DNA of 64,000 nt. Source: Bacillus sp. EB106-08-02-XG196. GTDB taxonomy: Bacteria > Bacillota > Bacilli > Bacillales > Cytobacillaceae. Position numbers and translations under genes: made by a program. Of the stretch, positions 18,283 to 27,566 are shown piece by piece (positions within the stretch are counted from its first letter, which is position 1; each line of letters starts with the position of its first letter). The notes beneath the pieces are model-generated. The model saw only the letters and a list, made by a program, of their open reading frames with translations, had not been told where the DNA came from and made no database searches. The stretch is from positions 247,580 to 311,579 of the forward strand of contig NZ_JABWSY010000006.1 of assembly GCF_013396335.1 (NCBI RefSeq). Direction: 5' to 3'.

Positions 18283-19938
18283 ATGAAATTTTCTAACATA
18301 AATAGAAATGAAATGATTGATAACTTGAAAAATATGGAATTTGATGTTCTAGTTATTGGCGGGGGGATTACTGGTGCAGGGATTACACTAGATGCTGCAA
18401 CTAGAGGTATGAAAACAGCACTAGTTGAAATGCAGGATTTTGCTGCTGGTACATCAAGCCGTTCAACCAAATTGATTCATGGCGGACTTCGTTATTTAAA
18501 ACAATTTGAAGTGAAAATGGTAGCTGAAGTTGGTAAAGAAAGAGCAATTGTTTATGAAAACGGTCCTCATGTAACAGAACCTGTATGGATGTTACTTCCG
18601 ATTTATAGAGGAGGAACCTTTGGAAGGCTGAGCACATCGATAGGGTTAAGACTTTATGATTTTTTAGCAGGGGTAAAAAGTATTGAGCGAAGAACCATGT
18701 TAACAAAAGAACAAACATTAGAAAAAGCACCATTATTGAAGAAGGAAGGCTTAATGGGGAGCGGCTGTTATGTTGAATATCGTACGGATGACGCTCGTTT
18801 GACAGTGGAAATAATAAAAGAGGCATATCGATTCGGCGCAGCTCCAATAAATTATACAAAAGTCGTTAACTTTGTTTATAAAAATCAAATGGTTGCCGGT
18901 GTCATTGTTGAGGATCAGTTAACAGGAGAAAAATATCAGATTTGTGCTAAAAAAATTATTAATGCTGCGGGTCCATGGGTGGAAGAAGTGCGTGAACTCG
19001 ATCATTCTAAAAATGGGAAAACCCTGCAATTAACCAAAGGTGTCCATCTTGTAATAGATCAAAGCCGTTTTCCCTTGAAGCAATCCATTTATTTTGACAC
19101 CCCTGATGGAAGGATGGTATTCGCTATCCCTCGTGAAGGAAAAACGTATGTTGGCACAACGGATACTTTTTATAATCAAGATAAGCTCCAGCCTTTCATT
19201 ACTAATAACGATCGAGAATACTTAATCAAATCAATTCAATATATGTTTCCTAAGGTGGCAATCACCGAAGATGACATTGAGTCAAGCTGGGCTGGGTTAC
19301 GACCGCTCATTTATGAGGAAGGAAAGGCTGCATCGGAAATATCACGTAAGGATGAAATTTGGGAGTCTAAAACTGGTTTGCTTACGATAGCTGGAGGAAA
19401 ATTAACGGGTTATCGAAAAATGGCAGAGGCCATTGTTGATCGAATATCAGTAAGTCTAGGGAAGGAAAAAAGTATCAGTTATCAAAACTGTAAAACAAAG
19501 AATTTGCCTATCTCTGGTGGCCATGTAGGAGGATCGGATAATTATCCTGCTTATACCATTGAAAAAACAGCTAAGGGTATCGAAAAAGGACTTACTTCAT
19601 TAGAGTCAGAACAGTTAGCTCTCATGTATGGTTCCAATGTTGATGAGGTTTATGATTTACTATTGGAGAATAAAAATGATGCGTTAAAATACGGCATTCC
19701 AAACCAGTTGTTTGCAAAGCTAGTGTATTCCATTCAATGTGAAATGGCTGCAACACCAATAGATTTCTTTACAAGGAGAACGGGTTCGGTTCTTTTCAAT
19801 ATTAGTGATGTCCACGGCTATAAAAAACAAGTAATAGAATATATGACCGAAAAATTAAAATGGGATGATACAGCCAAAGAAAAATACACAGAAGAATTAG
19901 AAACAGCCCTGAAAATTGCAACTGGTACTGTCGATTGA
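18283..19938 (+). CDS. glpD: aerobic glycerol-3-phosphate dehydrogenase
   Basis: A 551-aa membrane-associated FAD enzyme that oxidises glycerol-3-phosphate to dihydroxyacetone phosphate and passes electrons to menaquinone. The FAD motif [21 protein letters not shown] is at the N-terminus, and [15 protein letters not shown] is the second family motif. The C-terminal domain is typical of GlpD/GlpO. ATG at 18283 follows AGGAGG; the frame is open upstream to 18250. It lies 35 bp after glpK, so the two form an operon; no GlpP-type antiterminator hairpin was found in that short gap. Confidence 0.94.
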   Translation: MKFSNINRNEMIDNLKNMEFDVLVIGGGITGAGITLDAATRGMKTALVEMQDFAAGTSSRSTKLIHGGLRYLKQFEVKMVAEVGKERAIVYENGPHVTEPVWMLLPIYRGGTFGRLSTSIGLRLYDFLAGVKSIERRTMLTKEQTLEKAPLLKKEGLMGSGCYVEYRTDDARLTVEIIKEAYRFGAAPINYTKVVNFVYKNQMVAGVIVEDQLTGEKYQICAKKIINAAGPWVEEVRELDHSKNGKTLQLTKGVHLVIDQSRFPLKQSIYFDTPDGRMVFAIPREGKTYVGTTDTFYNQDKLQPFITNNDREYLIKSIQYMFPKVAITEDDIESSWAGLRPLIYEEGKAASEISRKDEIWESKTGLLTIAGGKLTGYRKMAEAIVDRISVSLGKEKSISYQNCKTKNLPISGGHVGGSDNYPAYTIEKTAKGIEKGLTSLESEQLALMYGSNVDEVYDLLLENKNDALKYGIPNQLFAKLVYSIQCEMAATPIDFFTRRTGSVLFNISDVHGYKKQVIEYMTEKLKWDDTAKEKYTEELETALKIATGTVD

Positions 19939-19977
19939 TAGCAGGACAAAAAATTAAAAAGCTAAACGAAGACAATG

Positions 19978-20010
19978 AGCTGCCTAAAAGGTCAGCTTAT
20001 TTCTTTTTTT
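19978..20010 (+). terminator. terminator of glpKD
   Basis: Imperfect stem AGCTGCCT/AGGTCAGCT followed by TATTTCTTTTTTT. Confidence 0.65.
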
Positions 20011-20299
20011 ACAAAATTAGGCTATTATTTATGGCAAAATAGTGAACTTTTTCAAAAAAACAAGATGTCGATTTTTAAATGCGCTTACATAAATGGTTTT
20101 ATGTTGTCTGTATTGTTCGAAAATGTTATCCTAGCAATTGTATGAATTTCAAAAAATAAATGGGACGTGCTGTTTACATACTTCATATTCTCTTGGAGAT
20201 AATATAACAATTAGTTCAGTTAAACTTATCTGACTAAATGTTGTTAGATATGTAATAGCGAGTGTCATTTTACATTAACGAGAAGGAGTTTGATTTAAC
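20011..20299 (+). promoter_or_regulatory. upstream region of ptsHI with candidate promoter and cre-like site
   Basis: A likely promoter is TTGTCT (20104-20109), 17 nt, TATCCT (20127-20132). TAAATGCGCTTACA at 20076-20089 resembles a cre site with two mismatches just upstream. A further TTTACA...GATAAT pair (20173-20203) has a 19-nt spacer and is weaker. No ptsG or GlcT antiterminator target is present, so ptsHI is a separate unit here. Confidence 0.4.
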
Positions 20300-20566
20300 A
20301 TGGCAGAAAAACAATTTAAAGTAACAGCTGATACAGGGATCCACGCAAGACCTGCAACCCTGCTTGTACAAACCGCGAGCAAATTTGATTCAGAAATCAA
20401 TTTAGAATATAAGGGTAAAAAAGTTAACTTAAAATCTATTATGGGTGTCATGTCTCTTGGAATTGGCCAAGGAGCAGATATCTCAATTAGTGCAGAGGGC
20501 AGTGACAGTGAAGAAGCAATAAGAAGCCTTAATGAATTATTGAAAAAAGAAGGACTGGCTGAGTAA
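20300..20566 (+). CDS. ptsH: HPr, phosphocarrier protein of the PTS
   Basis: 88 aa, the normal HPr length. His15 in TGIHARPA accepts phosphate from enzyme I, and Ser46 in [12 protein letters not shown] is the HPr kinase site that makes the CcpA co-repressor. It passes phosphate to sugar permeases and to GlpK. RBS GAAGGAG. The TAA overlaps the ptsI ATG by one base. Confidence 0.97.
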   Translation: MAEKQFKVTADTGIHARPATLLVQTASKFDSEINLEYKGKKVNLKSIMGVMSLGIGQGADISISAEGSDSEEAIRSLNELLKKEGLAE

Positions 20567-22278
20567 TGACATTTTTACAGGGAATCGCTGCTTCCAATGG
20601 CATTGCCATTGCAAAAGCATATCGGCTAGTGGAACCAAATTTATCATTTGAGAAACAGACAATAGAGGATGCAGATTCAGAGGTATCTCGTTTTAAGGAA
20701 GCTATAGAGAAATCTAAAGCAGAACTTGAGGCAATTCGAGATCGCGCTCAGGTTGAACTTGGTGCAGATAAAGCAGCTATCTTTGAGGCACATTTACTTG
20801 TGCTAACTGACCCAGAACTAAATGGACCAATTGAAGATAAGATTAAGTCAGAAAAAGTAAATGCAGAAGCTGCATTAAAAGATACAGCAGACATGTTTGT
20901 TATGATGTTTGAACAAATGGACAATGAGTACATGAAGGAACGTGCTGCTGATATTCGTGATGTTACAAAGCGCGTTCTATCACATTTACTAGGTGTACAA
21001 TTAGTAAATCCAAGTATGATCGCTGAAGAAGTAATTATTGTAGCCGAGGATTTAACACCATCCGATACTGCTCAACTAAACCGACAATACGTATTAGGGT
21101 TTACAACTGATATTGGCGGACGTACTTCTCATTCTGCGATTATGGCTCGATCCATGGAAATTCCAGCAGTAGTAGGAACAAAAAGTGCTACAGAAGATAT
21201 TAACAATGGTGATTTAGTCATTGTTGATGGTCTTAAAGGTGAAGTACATATTAATCCTACTCCTGAACTAGTGGAGGAATACCGTAACATTCATCAGCAA
21301 TATGAAGCTCAGAAGACAGAATGGGCAAAGCTTGTAAATGAAAAAACGGTATCAGCGGACGATCATCATGTTGAATTAGCCGCTAATATTGGTACTCCTA
21401 ATGACTTAAAGGGAGTAATCGAAAACGGTGGAGAAGGTGTAGGACTTTACAGAACTGAATTCCTTTATATGGGAAGGGACCAGCTTCCTACTGAAGAAGA
21501 ACAATTTGAGGCTTATAAGGCTGTATTAGAAGGTATGAATGGTAAGCCAGTGGTTGTTCGTACATTAGATATCGGCGGCGATAAAGAGCTTCCATACCTT
21601 CAATTACCAAAGGAGCTTAATCCCTTTTTAGGATTCCGGGCAATTCGTTTATGCTTGGAGGAGCAGGATATTTTCCGTACCCAGCTTCGTGCACTTCTTC
21701 GTGCAAGCAGTTATGGTAATTTAAAAGTAATGTTCCCGATGATTGCAACCTTGGATGAATTCCGTGAAGCGAAGGCAATCCTTGAAGAGGAAAAACAAAA
21801 GCTTATTTCTGCTGGCCAAAAGGTTTCCGAAGATATTGAGCTAGGGATTATGGTTGAAATTCCTTCAACTGCTGTTTTAGCTGATCAATTCGCTAAAGAG
21901 GTTGACTTCTTTAGTATTGGAACGAATGATTTAATCCAATATACAATGGCGGCAGATAGGATGAATCAGCGTGTATCCTACCTTTACCAGCCATATAGTC
22001 CGTCTATTCTGCGATTGGTGAAGATGGTTATTGATGCTGCACATGCAGAAGGTAAATGGGCTGGGATGTGCGGTGAAATGGCTGGAGACGAAACAGCGAT
22101 CCCACTTCTTCTAGGTCTAGGATTAGACGAATTTTCAATGAGTGCAACGTCTATCCTAAAAGCAAGGTCTCAAATTAAAAAGTTAAGTAAAGCCGAAATG
22201 GAGAAGCTTGCCACTCAGGTTTTAAATATGCAAACAACTTCACAAGTAATTGAAGCAGTTAATGCTGCAACAAAATAA
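20566..22278 (+). CDS. ptsI: enzyme I, PEP-protein phosphotransferase
   Basis: A 570-aa enzyme that autophosphorylates from PEP at His189 ([13 protein letters not shown]) and transfers the phosphate to HPr. The C-terminal PEP-binding domain shows [12 protein letters not shown], the Arg/Asp cluster in [10 protein letters not shown] and the catalytic Cys motif GMCGEMAGD. Coupled to ptsH by the TAATG overlap. Confidence 0.97.
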   Translation: MTFLQGIAASNGIAIAKAYRLVEPNLSFEKQTIEDADSEVSRFKEAIEKSKAELEAIRDRAQVELGADKAAIFEAHLLVLTDPELNGPIEDKIKSEKVNAEAALKDTADMFVMMFEQMDNEYMKERAADIRDVTKRVLSHLLGVQLVNPSMIAEEVIIVAEDLTPSDTAQLNRQYVLGFTTDIGGRTSHSAIMARSMEIPAVVGTKSATEDINNGDLVIVDGLKGEVHINPTPELVEEYRNIHQQYEAQKTEWAKLVNEKTVSADDHHVELAANIGTPNDLKGVIENGGEGVGLYRTEFLYMGRDQLPTEEEQFEAYKAVLEGMNGKPVVVRTLDIGGDKELPYLQLPKELNPFLGFRAIRLCLEEQDIFRTQLRALLRASSYGNLKVMFPMIATLDEFREAKAILEEEKQKLISAGQKVSEDIELGIMVEIPSTAVLADQFAKEVDFFSIGTNDLIQYTMAADRMNQRVSYLYQPYSPSILRLVKMVIDAAHAEGKWAGMCGEMAGDETAIPLLLGLGLDEFSMSATSILKARSQIKKLSKAEMEKLATQVLNMQTTSQVIEAVNAATK

Positions 22279-22289
22279 TACTTTATTTC

Positions 22290-22318
22290 AAAGAGGCAGA
22301 ATGATTCTGTCTCTTTTT
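22290..22318 (+). terminator. terminator of ptsHI
   Basis: Stem AAAGAGGCAGAAT/ATTCTGTCTCTTT followed by T's. Confidence 0.85.
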
Positions 22319-22390
22319 GTCGTACATGTTTTATGAATACGAGGAAATTTTTAGTATAATAGAAATAGACAAGTTAAAGGGGGATGTATG

Positions 22391-23176
22391 ATGGATTTAA
22401 ATCTTAGCGGGAAAACAGCGCTCGTAATTGCTTCCAGCCAAGGGCTGGGATATGCTATCGCACAAGCGTTAGTAAAAGAAGGAGCCAATGTAATGATTTC
22501 AGGCAGAGATGAGGAAAAACTTAAAAAGAAGGCTGAGGAATTAGCATCCATCGGGAAGGGCAGTGTTGAATTCCAAAAAGCAGATATTACAAAGACAGAA
22601 GATATTAAACTACTTGTATCAAAAACAATAGAAACATTTGGAGGTCTTCAACTACTTGTTAATAATGCAGGGGGGCCGCCTGCTGGAACTTTTGAGGACT
22701 TAACAGATGATGAGTGGCAAAGTGCATTTGAATTAAATTTATTATCATATGTACGTGTCATTCGTGAAGCATTGCCCTACCTAAAAAAGGATGGAGGAAA
22801 GATTCTTAACATCGCTTCATCTTCAATTAAAGAGCCAATACCAGGCTTAATACTCTCTAATACCTTTCGAACCGGTATTGTTGGACTATCTAAGTCATTA
22901 GCATCTGAATTTGCTTCCTACAATATCTTAATCAATACAATCGCGCCAGGTCGCATAGCAACTGATCGTGTTAAGCATTTAGATCAAATTAATGCGGATA
23001 AACAAGGAGTCGACATAAAAACGGTTGAATTATCAATGAAAGAGACAATTCCTCTTAAGAGATATGGAACACCTGAGGAATTTGCCAACGTAGCAGCTTT
23101 TCTTCTATCGGATGCTAACACCTATATGACAGGGAGTTCGTTTTTAGTTGATGGGGGCATGATTAAAGCTATTTAA
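22391..23176 (+). CDS. SDR-fold protein lacking the usual catalytic Tyr and Lys
   Basis: A 261-aa Rossmann protein of the beta-ketoacyl-ACP-reductase-like SDR group. The nucleotide motif is atypical (IASSQGLGYAIA instead of TGGxxGIG), NNAG is present, but the YxxxK pair is replaced by S156-x3-R160 in LSNTFRTGIVGLSKSLA. A C-terminal LVDGGMIKAI is typical. A divergent SDR subgroup with poor matches to the catalytic tetrad is known, so this is a family trait rather than decay. Activity as a reductase cannot be assumed. The ATG at 22391 has the better RBS spacing; 22388 is also ATG. Confidence 0.82.
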   Translation: MDLNLSGKTALVIASSQGLGYAIAQALVKEGANVMISGRDEEKLKKKAEELASIGKGSVEFQKADITKTEDIKLLVSKTIETFGGLQLLVNNAGGPPAGTFEDLTDDEWQSAFELNLLSYVRVIREALPYLKKDGGKILNIASSSIKEPIPGLILSNTFRTGIVGLSKSLASEFASYNILINTIAPGRIATDRVKHLDQINADKQGVDIKTVELSMKETIPLKRYGTPEEFANVAAFLLSDANTYMTGSSFLVDGGMIKAI

Positions 23177-23267
23177 CCTCATAGTTATTATTCCAATAAT
23201 CAACCTCATTTTACGTTTATTACCAAAAATATTTGGTTAAGGTAAAAACATAAAGGAGTGTTTAAAC

Positions 23268-23741
23268 ATGCGGAGAAGTAGAAAAATGGTTTTTGTTCTA
23301 GTGTGTATCATGTTTATTGGAACTATCCTTACTGGTTGTGGATTACCCCTATCAAAAGAACTAATTGTAAATCGTTACGCCGATGCCTTGTTAACGAAGA
23401 ATAATGAACTTCAATTCCGTTTTAGAATTAATAATGAAATTTTAGATAGACATGAGTTATATAAAGTAAAGGTTACGATACATGATGATCAGCTTGTTGC
23501 TGCAATTGGTAAACGTGAAATCATATACGGAGAAGAGCAAGTTTTAAATGGGGAATATTTAGAGGTAAAGGGAAAAAGTGAAAAGTATATTTTTATGGAT
23601 CCGCTCCCCCTTAAGGAAGACTTACACATTCATGAAATAGAGAATATGATTGAGAAAAACCAAGCAGTTTCGATTGAAATATACAATAATCAGGAAGTTT
23701 TTGGACGTGTCTACTTAACAAATTTTTCATCAGAGCTTTGA
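23268..23741 (+). CDS. putative lipoprotein (157 aa)
   Basis: The N-terminus has a basic start (MRRSRK), a hydrophobic stretch and the lipobox LTGC, so the mature protein would be anchored at Cys24 on the outer face of the membrane. The mature part is charged with beta-rich blocks (QFRFRINNEI, YKVKVTIHDDQ) and no recognised domain. RBS AAAGGAG about 10 nt upstream. It follows the SDR gene by about 90 bp and ends before a terminator. Confidence 0.78.
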   Translation: MRRSRKMVFVLVCIMFIGTILTGCGLPLSKELIVNRYADALLTKNNELQFRFRINNEILDRHELYKVKVTIHDDQLVAAIGKREIIYGEEQVLNGEYLEVKGKSEKYIFMDPLPLKEDLHIHEIENMIEKNQAVSIEIYNNQEVFGRVYLTNFSSEL

Positions 23742-23811
23742 AATTTGTGTTTATCATGATTTGAACTAGGAGAAACTATGTAGGTGCATAAATTTGGAGA
23801 TTGAGCACGAT

Positions 23812-23841
23812 AACCGGAAAGTACTTAGTTCCGGTTTTTTT
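23812..23841 (+). terminator. terminator after the lipoprotein gene
   Basis: Stem AACCGGAA/TTCCGGTT with a 9-nt loop and a following run of T. Confidence 0.88.
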
Positions 23842-23897
23842 GCGTTATTCCATATATAATAAAAGGTGAAAATTCGTGATCGGAGGATTGATTTATT

Positions 23898-24776
23898 TTG
23901 TTAACTCCAGAAAATACTGTAATTGGTTTTATTGGGACAGGTGTTATGGGAAAAAGTATGGCTGGGCATTTAATGGCAGCTGGGTATCACTTAATTGTTT
24001 TTTCAAGAACTAAGGAAAAGTCAGATGAACTAGTAGAAAAAGGCGCTATTTGGGTAGATTCGCCAAAAGAAATGGCAGAGAAGGCTAATGTTATTATTAC
24101 AATGGTTGGCTATCCTTCTGATGTGGAAGAAATCTATTTAGGTGAAAATGGCTTAGTTAATCATGCAAGACCAGATAGTTATCTCATCGATATGACGACT
24201 TCCGCTCCTTCACTTGCAAGGAGAATATATGAGGCTGCAAATGAAAAAGGTATTCATACTATTGATGCCCCTGTCTCTGGCGGTGATGTTGGTGCACAGG
24301 AAGCGAAACTGTCCATTATGGTAGGCGGAGAAGAATTAGACTTTAAAGCGATAAGACCACTTCTAAGTCTCCTGGGAACAAATATTGTTTATCAGGGAAA
24401 AGCAGGTGCAGGACAGCATACAAAAATGTGTAATCAAATTGCGATAGCTTCAAATATGATTGGTGTTTGTGAGGCCATCATTTATGCCGAAAAAGCAGGA
24501 TTAAATCCAGAATCAGTGTTAAAAAGTATTACCACTGGCGCTGCTGGAAGCTGGTCATTAAGTAATCTTGCTCCAAGAATGCTGAACGGGAATTTTGAAC
24601 CAGGATTTTACATAAAACATTTCATTAAGGATATGAAAATCGCCTTAGATGAAGCAGAGCAAATGGAAATGAAAGTTCCTGGTTTAGCATTGGCAAAATC
24701 GCTGTATGATCAACTTACTGTAATGGGCGAGGAGAATAGTGGAACACAGGCATTATATAAATATTGGAAGTCCTAA
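23898..24776 (+). CDS. beta-hydroxyacid dehydrogenase (YkwC-like, 3-hydroxyisobutyrate dehydrogenase family)
   Basis: A 292-aa NAD(P)-dependent enzyme. N-terminal dinucleotide motif IGFIGTGVMGKSMAGHL, substrate motif DAPVSGGDVGAQEAKLS, and the catalytic Lys in GAGQHTKMCNQ are intact. The group includes 3-hydroxyisobutyrate, tartronate semialdehyde and glyoxylate/succinic semialdehyde reductases; sequence alone does not fix the substrate. TTG start, RBS CGGAGGA about 10 nt upstream. It resembles B. subtilis YkwC. Confidence 0.88.
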   Translation: MLTPENTVIGFIGTGVMGKSMAGHLMAAGYHLIVFSRTKEKSDELVEKGAIWVDSPKEMAEKANVIITMVGYPSDVEEIYLGENGLVNHARPDSYLIDMTTSAPSLARRIYEAANEKGIHTIDAPVSGGDVGAQEAKLSIMVGGEELDFKAIRPLLSLLGTNIVYQGKAGAGQHTKMCNQIAIASNMIGVCEAIIYAEKAGLNPESVLKSITTGAAGSWSLSNLAPRMLNGNFEPGFYIKHFIKDMKIALDEAEQMEMKVPGLALAKSLYDQLTVMGEENSGTQALYKYWKS

Positions 24777-24844
24777 TACGAGTTGTATAAATTCCTCCCA
24801 TTTTCAAAAAATAAGCTAGAAGCTGAAATAGGAGGGAACTTTAT

Positions 24845-25024
24845 ATGGCTAAACGAACAAAGAAGAATGACCCGCAGCAAAAAAATAAAAAAGGATTTGA
24901 TTCTGCTGTCTTAAATGAAGAATTTGCTCATGAAATGGGATCAGCAGCAACAAATAAAATTCATAAAGATAAAGCAAAAAAAGAAAAAGCATCCAAAAAT
25001 AATGGACAATACAAAGGTCAATAA
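24845..25024 (+). CDS. short Lys-rich protein (59 aa)
   Basis: A reading frame of 59 codons begins MAKRTKKNDPQQ, follows a strong RBS (ATAGGAGGG) and ends before a good terminator, forming a small complete unit. It is rich in Lys, Gln and Asn and contains NEEFAHEMGS, which faintly recalls the EFASE box of gamma-type small acid-soluble spore proteins, but the repeats of that family are absent. Function unknown. Confidence 0.72.
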   Translation: MAKRTKKNDPQQKNKKGFDSAVLNEEFAHEMGSAATNKIHKDKAKKEKASKNNGQYKGQ

Positions 25025-25031
25025 CAGACGT

Positions 25032-25065
25032 ACCCTCACTTTTTAGCAGTGAGGGTGTTTTAATT
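25032..25065 (+). terminator. terminator of the 59-aa gene
   Basis: Stem ACCCTCACT/AGTGAGGGT with a T-rich loop and GTTTTAATT tail. Confidence 0.85.
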
Positions 25066-25103
25066 ATTTGGCTATGTTAAAGCTTATTATATATTTTGGC
25101 ACT

Positions 25104-25150
25104 CTGTTGATTTGTGCGGAAAGCGAAGCGCCTGGAGCACAAATCAACAG
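25104..25150. repeat. short derivative of the GC-rich Bacillus palindromic repeat
   Basis: CTGTTGATTTGTGC and GCACAAATCAACAG are perfect inverted arms around GGAAAGCGAAGCGCCTGGA, the same core as in the larger repeat near 30900 and the partial one near 63970. It lies just after patA, on the downstream side. Confidence 0.8.
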
Positions 25151-25156
25151 CCAAGT

Positions 25157-26314
25157 TTAAAAGAGCCGATTATTTAAAAATTGCTCCATTCGATTTAACC
25201 CAATTTCCAGCGTTTCAAGTGAACAGGCAAAAGAAAGTCTAAAATAACCTTCGCCGAATTCTGAGAATGCACTTCCAGGAACTACTGCTACCTTTGCTTG
25301 ATGGACCATCTCAAGAGAAAAGTCAAAACTATTCAAAGGGATTGAATCAGGGATTTTAACAAAGAAATAAAATGCCCCATCTGGCTTAACTACACTTAGC
25401 CCCATTGCAGTAAGACGATTGTAAACATAGTCTCGTCTTTGGATATATTCCCTTTTCATCGGGATAGCATCATCCATTCCCGTGGTTAATGCTGCTAAAG
25501 CTGCTTTCTGAGCAATTGAATTAGCACAGGATACATTGTATTGATGTACCTTTAATATGTGCTTGGTAATATCTTTAGGAGCAAATAGGAAGCCAATTCT
25601 CCACCCGGTCATCGAATGAGATTTTGACAATCCATTAATTACGATTGTTTTCTCTTTTAAAAAGGATGCAATCGAAAGATGGTGCTGATCATAAGTGAGC
25701 TCGCTGTATATTTCGTCTGCGAGGACAAAGATTTCTCTCTCTTTCAAGTAATCAGCGATTTCTTTTAACTCAATCTCAGTGAGGCTTACTCCTGTTGGAT
25801 TTGATGGGTATGGCAAAACAATGCAGCGTGTCTTGTCGGTAATATAAGGCTTAATCATTTCTAACGTAAATCGGAACTGATTCTTCCTTATATCAACATG
25901 AACTGGAAGTGCTCCACACATACGAACAATCGGTTCATATCCTGGATAAATAGGCCCTGGCAGGATGACTTCCGTACCTTCCGTTAGAATGGTTCTAAAC
26001 GATATATCTATTGCCTCACTTGCACCCATTGTGACAATTACTTCAGAATCTGGTTCATAGGAAAGACGATATTTCTTATTAACAAAATCGCACGCGGCAG
26101 TTCGTAGTTCAGAGATTCCAGCATTAGGTGTATAGGAAGTGAAATTTTCCTCTATTGCATGGATGCCGGCTAGCTTGACATGCTCTGGTGTTTGAAAATC
26201 TGGCTGACCAATTGTAAATGAAATAACATCGTCTATGTGTGCTACCATATTATAAAATTTTCTAATTCCTGAAACTTCTATGCCTTGAACTTTGGTATTA
26301 ATTAAATGCTCCAC
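25157..26314 (-). CDS. patA: N-acetyl-LL-diaminopimelate aminotransferase
   Basis: A 385-aa fold-type I PLP aminotransferase. The Schiff-base lysine is in NGLSKSHSMTGWRIGF; SNPTG, the Asp in LADEIYSEL and the C-terminal Arg in YFRLSFA are intact. It closely matches B. subtilis PatA throughout (MEHLI..., TIGQPDF, PGPIYPGYEPI). In the acetyl branch of lysine synthesis it transaminates the DapH product before DapL removes the acetyl group; dapH and dapL are at 38.5-40.4 kb. Expressed alone. Confidence 0.92.
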   Translation of the reverse strand: MEHLINTKVQGIEVSGIRKFYNMVAHIDDVISFTIGQPDFQTPEHVKLAGIHAIEENFTSYTPNAGISELRTAACDFVNKKYRLSYEPDSEVIVTMGASEAIDISFRTILTEGTEVILPGPIYPGYEPIVRMCGALPVHVDIRKNQFRFTLEMIKPYITDKTRCIVLPYPSNPTGVSLTEIELKEIADYLKEREIFVLADEIYSELTYDQHHLSIASFLKEKTIVINGLSKSHSMTGWRIGFLFAPKDITKHILKVHQYNVSCANSIAQKAALAALTTGMDDAIPMKREYIQRRDYVYNRLTAMGLSVVKPDGAFYFFVKIPDSIPLNSFDFSLEMVHQAKVAVVPGSAFSEFGEGYFRLSFACSLETLEIGLNRMEQFLNNRLF

Positions 26315-26409
26315 CCTTGTTCATCCTTCCATTGCTTTCATGAATACTCTGATTATAAACAGATTTATAGAAATATTCTACAATAATGGACAAGGGAGTG
26401 CAGTGAGAA

Positions 26410-26441
26410 TATAAAAACAGCCTGAATGATAATCAGGCTGT
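26410..26441 (-). terminator. terminator of the Cys-rich miniprotein gene
   Basis: Stem ACAGCCTGA/TCAGGCTGT; on the minus strand it is followed by TTTTATA. Confidence 0.78.
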
Positions 26442-26482
26442 TCTTAAAGGGGGGGGAGTTTATATCAAATTATAGAGTATTA

Positions 26483-26683
26483 TTAATAACCATAGTCCCA
26501 ATCAACTTCATCTTCATGCCAGAAAACGGGAGAGACGGAATCGAAAGTAACAATTTTATTATCTACCTTGCAGCTGCATTGAACACAGCCACATTGGTTT
26601 TTTATTTCTTCGAATACTGTCTGCTCAACATCTTCAATAAATGTAATCCTCTGCTCTTGAAAAAGAATCGCTGTCCCTTTCAT
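26483..26683 (-). CDS. 66-aa protein with a CxCxxCxC motif, behind an Fnr box
   Basis: The protein begins MKGTAILFQEQRITFIEDV and contains CGCVQCSC near residues 32-39, a four-Cys cluster suited to Zn or Fe-S binding; the C-terminus is acidic and aromatic (FWHEDEVDWDYGY). No family recognised. RBS AGAGGTG about 10 nt before the ATG and a terminator downstream support a real gene; the overlapping plus-strand frame has no RBS. A perfect Fnr box lies about 77 bp upstream of its start. Confidence 0.78.
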   Translation of the reverse strand: MKGTAILFQEQRITFIEDVEQTVFEEIKNQCGCVQCSCKVDNKIVTFDSVSPVFWHEDEVDWDYGY

Positions 26684-26759
26684 GTCTAAGGCACCTCTTT
26701 ATGATTTTTGTCTTCTTATGATTGTATTGTAAACCTGTTGGTTAAAAGGGTCTATGACT

Positions 26760-26775
26760 TGTGAGTGAGTTCACA
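26760..26775 (-). promoter_or_regulatory. perfect Fnr box upstream of the Cys-rich miniprotein gene
   Basis: TGTGA-GTGAGT-TCACA matches the Fnr consensus exactly. The best -10 on the minus strand is TACAAT (26726-26731), which puts the box centre near -48 rather than -41.5, so either the real -10 differs or spacing is unusual. Confidence 0.7.
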
Positions 26776-26819
26776 AAATTATCAATAAGCTGTAGCGAAA
26801 TTATGTACAAAATAAAAAT

Positions 26820-26855
26820 ACGTAAAAGAGCCAGTTAAATTTGGCTTTTTTACGT
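26820..26855 (-). terminator. terminator of ykyB
   Basis: Stem ACGTAAAAGAGCCA/TGGCTTTTTTACGT, symmetric and T-rich on both strands; it overlaps the ykyB stop. Confidence 0.8.
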
Positions 26856-27326
26856 ATATCGTTCTCCTAACTTTTTAAAAATCGGTTTTTGATATGGACG
26901 GTTTTTTCGATGATTTGAAGGTGGCTGTTCCATTTCTGTAATGCCGGTATATAGCTGTAATATGCCTTTTGCTTGGTTAAGAGAAAGTGAGGTTTTTGGA
27001 TTTCTCACACTTCCATCTAATTTCCCCAAATGAGGAAGCTCAGCAAAATCAGACTTAGAAGGTGGAATATGAAAAGTATAATGGCCGCACTGAACGAGGA
27101 CATCCGACTGCTGTTTGCTATTACGAGGATTTTCCGAAAAATGAAGTCCTATTTTTTTTGCCTTACCTTCATCTATTAATTTTTTTAATGATTCATGCTT
27201 TAGTTTATATAAATATTTGGGGTTTGGTGCTGTTTTTGCATGGCGATTAACAATAAAAAGAGCTTGTGAGAGGTTATCTATCGTTAGCTTTCCCTTTGGA
27301 TGGGGGATTTCCCTTTCGTGAGTCAA
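26850..27326 (-). CDS. ykyB: YkyB family protein
   Basis: A 158-aa soluble protein matching YkyB: VNRHAKTAPNPKYLYKLKHESLKKLI, then GKAKKIGLHFS and QQSDVLVQCGHYTFHIPP. The family is confined to Bacillaceae and has no known biochemical function. It precedes the ykuE/ykuI block as in B. subtilis. Start after AAAGGAGT. The C-terminus is basic and Pro-rich. Confidence 0.9.
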   Translation of the reverse strand: MTHEREIPHPKGKLTIDNLSQALFIVNRHAKTAPNPKYLYKLKHESLKKLIDEGKAKKIGLHFSENPRNSKQQSDVLVQCGHYTFHIPPSKSDFAELPHLGKLDGSVRNPKTSLSLNQAKGILQLYTGITEMEQPPSNHRKNRPYQKPIFKKLGERYT

Positions 27327-27566
27327 GATATGTACTCCTTTCTAATTAAAAACAGAGTAAACCTATTTCCTATAATTTCCATATATTATTTTAGGTTTTT
27401 ACGGTCAACTTAAGATATAATTGACAATTTAGAAGTTTTAGTGAAATAGTCTTTATTTTCTTTAAATTATTTATCTTTATTATGATTTAATTGTAAAATA
27501 GAAATACAAGAAAGTAAAAACATTATTGTAAAAAATGAGAACTTTTTACGTTTAAAGGATGAGAAA

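Noticed and set aside
26426..26689. 87-codon plus-strand frame opposite the Cys-rich miniprotein
   Set aside because: It begins in the terminator of the minus-strand gene; the minus-strand frame has the proper RBS and terminator.
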